Positions 10,833-14,982 of a DNA stretch of 14,982 bases are shown in pieces (positions within the stretch are counted from its first letter, which is position 1; each line of letters starts with the position of its first letter). Below the pieces are notes generated by a model. It was not told where the DNA came from. It saw nothing but the letters and a program-made list of their open reading frames with translations, and did not search any database. The stretch lies in contig DAOUDB010000159.1 of the NCBI GenBank assembly GCA_034431495.1, forward strand, positions 1-14,982, written 5' to 3'. The stretch is from Roseilinea sp034431495. GTDB taxonomy: Bacteria > Chloroflexota > Anaerolineae > J036 > Brachytrichaceae. Position numbers and translations under genes: made by a program.

Positions 10833-12199
10833 GCGTATCTCCCGAAGATGATGCAGGCGTTCTGTCCACCCAGGCCGAACGAGTTGGACATGGCGATGTT
10901 TACTTCTTTGCGACGGGCGACGTTGGGCACGTAGTCCAGATCGCATTCCGGGTCCGGCATAGACAGGTTGATGGTGGGCGGGATGGTGCCGTCGCGGATC
11001 GCCAGAATAGTCGCCAGCGCTTCGATGGCGCCGGCCCCGCCCATGGCATGGCCGACCATCGACTTGATGCTGTTGACGGGTATATCGTATGCGCGCTCGC
11101 CAAACACCTGCTTGATGGCCATGGTTTCCAGCGGGTCGTTGGCCTGCGTGCCCGATCCATGCGCGTTGATGTGATCGACCTCGCGCGGATCGATGCCGGC
11201 GTCTTCCAGCGCCCACTGCATGGCGCGGATTGCCCCGCCTGCCTTCGGGTCTGGGATGGCAATGTGATGCGCGTCTGACGACACGCCCATGCCCAGCACC
11301 TCGGCGTAGATGTCCGCGCCGCGCGCAAGCGCATGGTCGAGCGACTCGACCATCATCACCACGCATCCTTCGCTATAGACGAAGCCATCGCGGTTGGCGT
11401 CGAAAGGTTTGGCGGCTTTCTCAGGCGCGTCGTTGCTGTGCGTGGAAAGCACGCGCATAAGCGCAAAGGCCACAATCGCCGGCTCAATTACGGTGGCCTC
11501 GACACCGCCGGCGAATGCCACATCCACGCGCCCGCGCCGGATCAGATCGGCTGCATCGCCGATAGCCTGTGTGCCCGAGGCGCAGGCGGCCACCGGCGTA
11601 GCCAGATGCCCCTTAGCCCCGAAAAAGGTGCTGACGTGATGGCCGGGTGCATTGGCGAGCGAGGCCGGCAGCGCAAATGGATTGGCGCGTCGCAGGCCCA
11701 GCTTGCGATACTCCTGCAAGCCATTGTCCACCATCTCGAACCCGCCCATAGCCGTGCCAATGACCACGCCGGCCCGCTCTGGCTTGACATCGCGCCCGAT
11801 CTCTATACCCGCGTCGCGCAGCGCCTCCTGCGCCGCGGCGATGGCAAAATGCGAGCAGCGCGACATGCGCCGCGCCTCTTTTGGCTCGATGTACTTGAGC
11901 GCGTCGAAATTCTTCACTTCGCCGGCAATGCGCACCGGCAAGTGGCTGGCGTCGAATTGTGTAATGGGCGCGATGCCGCTGCGCCCGTTAATCAGGCCGT
12001 CCCAGGTCGCGCGCGTATCGAGACCGAGGCATGTCACTGCGCCAATGCCGGTGATCACCGCGCGCTGTTCTTCAACTGGCTCGGGTGAGCGACGCCGGCG
12101 CAGCGTGTAGTCGCGCGCGCGGCGGACACTTTCGCCGGCCACAGTTGCGAAGCGCCGGAAGCCGCGCTTGAGACGTGAGAATCGTTTTGCTCTTGCCAT
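10829..12199 (-). CDS. fabF: Beta-ketoacyl-ACP synthase II (KAS II) with basic N-terminal extension
   Basis: A 456-residue condensing enzyme extending acyl-ACP with malonyl-ACP. The thiolase-fold core starts at AVITGIGAVTCLG (about 47). The catalytic residues are present: Cys206 in VAACASGTQAIG, His347 in HINAHGSGTQANDPLE, Lys379 in VNSIKSMVGH with His384, and the glycine-rich end SFGLGGQNACIIFG. FabF proteins are usually about 410-415 residues. Here about 45 extra residues precede the core, very rich in Arg and Lys (MARAKRFSRLKRGFRRF, YTLRRRRS). No later ATG is available before the core; a GTG at codon 20 is possible. The start lacks a clear ribosome binding site and is 14 bp after plsX. The next gene overlaps by ATGA. 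Confidence 0.95.
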   Translation of the reverse strand: MARAKRFSRLKRGFRRFATVAGESVRRARDYTLRRRRSPEPVEEQRAVITGIGAVTCLGLDTRATWDGLINGRSGIAPITQFDASHLPVRIAGEVKNFDALKYIEPKEARRMSRCSHFAIAAAQEALRDAGIEIGRDVKPERAGVVIGTAMGGFEMVDNGLQEYRKLGLRRANPFALPASLANAPGHHVSTFFGAKGHLATPVAACASGTQAIGDAADLIRRGRVDVAFAGGVEATVIEPAIVAFALMRVLSTHSNDAPEKAAKPFDANRDGFVYSEGCVVMMVESLDHALARGADIYAEVLGMGVSSDAHHIAIPDPKAGGAIRAMQWALEDAGIDPREVDHINAHGSGTQANDPLETMAIKQVFGERAYDIPVNSIKSMVGHAMGGAGAIEALATILAIRDGTIPPTINLSMPDPECDLDYVPNVARRKEVNIAMSNSFGLGGQNACIIFGRYA

Positions 12200-12213
12200 A
12201 GATAAGCCGGCCG

Positions 12214-13218
12214 CTATCTGCTGATTTGTGGCAACGCCTCCAATCCACGCTCGATGGCGTCCACAACGCCCTTTTCCACGGTTTGCGCTGCGACACGGAT
12301 GGCATTCTGGATGGCGCGCGCGTTGCTTCGGCCGTGGCCGATGATGACTGCGCCATCGACGCCGAGAAGCGGGGCGCCACCGATCTCTTCGTAGTCGGTG
12401 CGTTTGCCCATCCGTTTGACAGCGTCCTTGATCAGCAGTCCGCCCAGTTTACCGGGCGTGGTGCGCGTGATCTCTTCGCGCAGCATCTGTTTGATCATTC
12501 CGCCCAGTCCCTCGGACAGTTTGATGATCACGTTGCCCGTGAAGCCGTCGGTGACGTATACGTCGGCCATGCCGGCCGGAATATCCTTGCCTTCGGCGTT
12601 GCCGATAAAGTTGATCGGCGCTTTCTTGAGCAGTTGATGCGTTTCCTGCACCAGTTGGCTGCCTTTGGTCTCTTCTTCACCGTTCGAGACCAGCGCCACT
12701 CTGGGTTTGCGGATGTTGAGCACTCGCTCTGCGTAGATGCTGCCCATCAGCGCAAACTGCGCGAGATACTCTGGCTTGCAGTCCGCATTGGCCCCGATGT
12801 CGAGAATCAAACTCCAGCCTTTAATGGTTGGGTAGGCGGTTGATAATGCTGCGCGCTGGATTCCGCGAATACGGCCTAACTTGAACAGCGCGGTTGCGAA
12901 CGCGCCCCCGGTGTTGCCCATAGTCACAAAAGCGTCGGCATCGCCGCGCTTGACCAGCTCCATGCCGACCGCCATCGAGCTGTCTTTCTTTGCTTTGACG
13001 GCCAGCGCCGGGTGCTCGTCCATTTCAATGACTTCGCTGGCGTGGACGATCGGCAGGGTCAGCCCGGCAGTCTGATGCTGCACCAGCAGCGGGCGGATCT
13101 GCTCTTGTTTGCCGACGAGGACAATCTCGTGGCCATATTCTCGCGCGGCGTTGACCGCCGCCTCGACGTTTATGGCGGGACCGATGTCGCCGCCCATGGC
13201 ATCCAGGACGATTTTCAT
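12214..13218 (-). CDS. plsX: Phosphate acyltransferase PlsX
   Basis: A 334-residue peripheral membrane enzyme that makes acyl-phosphate from acyl-ACP for the PlsX/PlsY route to phosphatidic acid. The start MKIVLDAMGGDIGP is diagnostic, and further signatures are SSMAVGMELVKRGDADAFVTMGNTGG (about 80-105), LILDIGANADCKPEYLAQF, VALVSNGEEETKGSQL, VYVTDGFTGNVIIKLSEG and APLLGVDGAVIIGHGRSNA. The length is normal. The ATG lies 120 bp after the LON-domain gene and has no strong ribosome binding site; the frame continues 20 codons upstream without family-like sequence. The downstream fabF gene, 14 bp on, links acyl chain synthesis with acyl transfer. No plsY is present in the window. Confidence 0.97.
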   Translation of the reverse strand: MKIVLDAMGGDIGPAINVEAAVNAAREYGHEIVLVGKQEQIRPLLVQHQTAGLTLPIVHASEVIEMDEHPALAVKAKKDSSMAVGMELVKRGDADAFVTMGNTGGAFATALFKLGRIRGIQRAALSTAYPTIKGWSLILDIGANADCKPEYLAQFALMGSIYAERVLNIRKPRVALVSNGEEETKGSQLVQETHQLLKKAPINFIGNAEGKDIPAGMADVYVTDGFTGNVIIKLSEGLGGMIKQMLREEITRTTPGKLGGLLIKDAVKRMGKRTDYEEIGGAPLLGVDGAVIIGHGRSNARAIQNAIRVAAQTVEKGVVDAIERGLEALPQISR

Positions 13219-13278
13219 GATGTTGCTTGTGTCTTCGGCGTGAGTGATTGAGCTGATTGACGCTGGTGCGCGCGACAA

Positions 13279-13301
13279 GGCCGCATCGCTTGCGAGCGGC
13301 C
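13279..13301. repeat. Hairpin in the plsX leader (first of two)
   Basis: GGCCGC (13279-13284) pairs with GCGGCC (13296-13301), and inside it TCG pairs with CGA around a CTTG loop, with a single bulged A at 13285. CTTG loops are unusually stable. No T-run follows, so it is not a standard terminator. It could stabilise mRNA or slow polymerase between the LON-domain gene and plsX. Confidence 0.6.
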
Positions 13302-13304
13302 CCG

Positions 13305-13340
13305 AGCCGGCGCAGACGATCCGCTCATGCTGCGCCGGCT
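13305..13340. repeat. Eleven-base inverted repeat overlapping the LON-domain stop codon (second hairpin)
   Basis: AGCCGGCGCAG (13305-13315) and CTGCGCCGGCT (13330-13340) are perfect reverse complements with a 14-base loop. The right arm includes two bases of the TAG stop of the LON-domain gene. It could form a strong RNA hairpin at the gene end, but on the minus strand it is followed by GC-rich sequence instead of T-rich sequence, so intrinsic termination is unlikely. Confidence 0.7.
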
Positions 13341-13995
13341 AGTTAACGGAGAAGAGGAAATTTGAATCGATCTCCGGTGGGCGCACCGCAGCCGACATGA
13401 TGGTCAGCGTAAACAACTCGTCCTCGAGGATGTCGGCCTCCAGGCTGAGGATGTCGGCGACGCGCTCGGTGGATAACAGTTCCTGTTTGTCTTCGAGCGG
13501 CAACTGCATGGCGATAGCCGCAAACACCGCCAGGGCTGTGGCATCTTCGGGAAACTGCCGCATTTTGAACTCGACGCCGCTGAAGTTGGCCAACAGCTTC
13601 AGGTACTGTCGCAACAGCGCGGCAACGTCGGATTGGAGCTGCTCTGGCGGCTCCTGGTCATTCTTGAACGGATAGGCCACCACATCGCCGATGAGGTATT
13701 GATCGTCGCTCAAGCGGACATTGCGCAGTTCGAATCGCTCGGTGCCCACGGTGAGGATGTTCATCCGCCCGTCTGGCAGTTGCTCCACCTGGGTGATCTT
13801 GGCTGCCGTGCCGATCGTGTGAGGTCCGTCGTCGTCATCCTGCGCCAGCAGCACCCCAAAGGGGGCATCTTCCTCGATACAGCGCTGGATCATCGCCCGG
13901 TAGCGCGGCTCGAAGATATGCAGTGGCAACGTCTGCCCTGGAAACAGGACGACGTTCAATGGAAATAGTGGCAGCTCAACCACTTCGGCTTTCAT
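13339..13995 (-). CDS. LON substrate-binding-domain protein (stand-alone Lon N-domain)
   Basis: A 218-residue protein consisting of the Lon protease N-terminal domain alone. It opens with VVELPLFPLNVVLFPGQTLPLHIFEPRYRAMI, the classic LON-domain start, followed by FGVLLAQ, GTAAKITQVEQLPDGRMNILTVG and a helical C-terminal half with LPLEDKQELLSTERVADIL. There is no AAA+ ATPase or Ser/Lys protease domain, so it is not a protease. Stand-alone LON proteins may bind or recruit proteins, but their roles are poorly known. The start is clear: AAGGAG at 14005-14010, 9 bases before the ATG. It is first in a row with plsX and fabF, though two hairpins separate it from plsX. Confidence 0.94.
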   Translation of the reverse strand: MKAEVVELPLFPLNVVLFPGQTLPLHIFEPRYRAMIQRCIEEDAPFGVLLAQDDDDGPHTIGTAAKITQVEQLPDGRMNILTVGTERFELRNVRLSDDQYLIGDVVAYPFKNDQEPPEQLQSDVAALLRQYLKLLANFSGVEFKMRQFPEDATALAVFAAIAMQLPLEDKQELLSTERVADILSLEADILEDELFTLTIMSAAVRPPEIDSNFLFSVN

Positions 13996-14016
13996 ATGCG
14001 TCTACTCCTTGAGCGC

Positions 14017-14025
14017 ATTTTATCA
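14017..14025 (-). promoter_or_regulatory. Possible extended -10 element for the LON-domain gene
   Basis: On the minus strand TGA-TAAAAT is an extended -10 motif (TAAAAT at 14017-14022, five of six matches), 22 bp before the ATG. No convincing -35 is seen at the normal distance. The transcript would begin close to the AAGGAG ribosome binding site. Confidence 0.35.
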
Positions 14026-14083
14026 TTGCAGTCGCATTACCCACTCGATAGAGAGGGCGCGCAACTGCGTTCCGCATTCGCAT

Positions 14084-14111
14084 CTGACGTTTTGGCGCGA
14101 CGAACTACAAT
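14084..14111 (+). promoter_or_regulatory. Candidate promoter for araB
   Basis: CTGACG (14084-14089, four of six matches to TTGACA) and TACAAT (14106-14111, five of six to TATAAT) are 16 bp apart, about 73 bp before the araB ATG. This divergent region of 189 bp serves araB on the plus strand and the LON-domain gene on the minus strand. Confidence 0.5.
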
Positions 14112-14128
14112 ACCCGGGAATCCGTTGT

Positions 14129-14161
14129 CGACTGGCCCGCTGCGCAGCCGGCGGGCGACTG
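14129..14161. promoter_or_regulatory. Inverted and direct repeats in the araB leader (possible operator)
   Basis: GCCCGC (14135-14140) and GCGGGC (14151-14156) form an inverted repeat with a 10-base spacer. The word CGACTG occurs at 14129-14134 and 14156-14161, flanking it as a direct repeat. The site lies downstream of the candidate promoter and before the ribosome binding site, a place where a sugar-responsive repressor or leader hairpin could act. No regulator gene is in the window, so this is inference. Confidence 0.4.
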
Positions 14162-14184
14162 TATCACATTCTGGGAGAAGAAAT

Positions 14185-14982
14185 ATGGCCTCAAGTCGCT
14201 ATGTGCTCGGCATTGACTTCGGCACGCTGTCTGGTCGCGCAGTACTGGTGCGCGTGTCAGACGGCGCTGAAATTGCCAGCGCCGTCAGCGAGTACTCGCA
14301 CGGCGTGATCGACGAGCGATTGCCCGATAGCAATGTCCCGCTGGATGTGGACTGGGCACTGCAAGACCCGGACGACTATCTGCGTGTATTCGAGCAGACG
14401 ATCCCCGCTGTGCTGGCGCAGTCGGGCGTGACTGCCGATGAGGTGATCGGCCTTGGGATTGACTTTACGGCCTGCACCATGCTGCCCACGAAGCGCGATG
14501 GCGCGCCGCTTTGCCGGCTGCCCGAATGGCGCGCCAATCCACATGCCTGGGTGAAGCTGTGGAAACATCACGCGGCGCAACCTGAGGCAGATCGGATCAA
14601 CGCCGTGGCCCGCGAGATGGGGGAACCCTGGCTGCCCCGCTATGGTGGCAAGATATCGTCGGAGTGGTTTTTCTCGAAAGCCTTGCAAATTCTGGATGAG
14701 GCGCCCGAAGTGTATGCCGCAGCCGACCGGCTGATTGAAGCAGCCGACTGGGTGGTGTGGCAATTGACCGGCGTCGAGACGCGCAACTCATGCACCGCCG
14801 GCTACAAAGCCATCTGGTCCAAGCGCGACGGCTTCCCCAGCCATGCCTACTTCAAGGCGCTCGATCCGCGCTTCGAGCGGGTAGTGGATGACAAGATGAG
14901 CCGCGTCATTATGCCGATTGGTTCGCGGGCCGGGGGGTTGACGCCAGAAATGGCCCGACGCACCGGCCTTAAGCCCGGCACG
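14185..14982 (+). CDS. araB: L-ribulokinase, N-terminal part (runs off right edge)
   Basis: The first 266 codons of a FGGY-family kinase that phosphorylates L-ribulose to L-ribulose-5-phosphate in arabinose breakdown. AraB-specific stretches are YVLGIDFGTLSGRAVLVRV (N-terminal phosphate-binding motif), SEYSHGVIDERLP, VDWALQDPDDYL, IGLGIDFTACTMLPT, NPHAWVKLWKHHAAQ, YGGKISSEWFFSKALQIL, EAADWVVWQLTG and NSCTAGYKAIWSKRDG. The last two distinguish it from xylulokinase and glycerol kinase. The start has GGGAG at 14173-14177, 7 bases upstream. About half of the usual ~550 residues are present and the frame is open to the end of the window. Other arabinose genes (araA, araD) would be expected beyond the right edge. 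Confidence 0.97.
   Translation, partial: MASSRYVLGIDFGTLSGRAVLVRVSDGAEIASAVSEYSHGVIDERLPDSNVPLDVDWALQDPDDYLRVFEQTIPAVLAQSGVTADEVIGLGIDFTACTMLPTKRDGAPLCRLPEWRANPHAWVKLWKHHAAQPEADRINAVAREMGEPWLPRYGGKISSEWFFSKALQILDEAPEVYAAADRLIEAADWVVWQLTGVETRNSCTAGYKAIWSKRDGFPSHAYFKALDPRFERVVDDKMSRVIMPIGSRAGGLTPEMARRTGLKPGT

Noticed and set aside
10833..11366. A long N-terminal extension of the NERD-like protein overlapping fabF
   Set aside because: It is a shadow of fabF in another frame; the ATG at 10832 has GGGAG 6 bases upstream and the usual 4-base overlap.
13279..13340. Intrinsic terminator after the LON-domain gene
   Set aside because: Two good stems are present, but no T-rich run follows on the minus strand, so they are listed as inverted repeats only.
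1..14982. tRNA, rRNA, transposase, integrase or toxin-antitoxin genes
   Set aside because: Reading both strands showed no such genes or motifs; all long uninterrupted stretches are explained by the listed genes.

Overview
The window looks like chromosomal DNA of a GC-rich member of the Chloroflexota, probably Anaerolineae-like. This is an inference from the gene content, the very frequent GCCGGC-type words and the seven-base tandem repeat arrays; no marker gene fixes the taxonomy. There are 15 protein genes, 13 complete and two cut by the window edges. I see no RNA genes, CRISPR array, insertion sequence or phage genes.

Region 1 (1-4107, all minus strand): low-specificity threonine aldolase, then a PIG-L deacetylase and a HAD-IB phosphatase that are tightly coupled (TAA, one codon, TTG start), then an amino-acid ABC transporter lipoprotein followed by the start of its permease, which leaves the left edge. 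The spaces in this region, and part of the PIG-L gene itself, are filled by five arrays of degenerate seven-base tandem repeats. The transporter has its own near-consensus promoter.

Region 2 (4139-6604, plus strand): a single 821-residue protein of unassigned function with features of a six-hairpin glycosidase. It diverges from the aldolase gene across about 31 bp and meets the next minus-strand operon tail to tail at a shared TTAA.

Region 3 (6601-9960, minus strand): a compact operon of sulfatase-superfamily hydrolase, prolipoprotein diacylglyceryl transferase (lgt), PAP2-like membrane phosphatase and acylphosphatase, with gaps of 10, -4 and 15 bp. At least two of the four products act at the membrane.

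Region 4 (10025-13995, minus strand): LON-domain protein, plsX, a fabF-type ketoacyl-ACP synthase with a basic N-terminal extension, and a two-helix membrane protein with a degenerate NERD-like domain, closed by a strong hairpin terminator. This is a phospholipid and fatty-acid synthesis cluster with two accessory proteins.

Region 5 (14011-14982): a divergent control region and the 5' part of araB (L-ribulokinase) on the plus strand, leaving the right edge.

I did not find a clearly new multi-gene system. The most distinctive signals are the heptamer arrays (one inside a reading frame, one supplying a stop codon), the fabF-coupled membrane NERD-like protein, the sulfatase relative with Ser in place of the formylglycine Cys, and the unassigned 821-residue protein.
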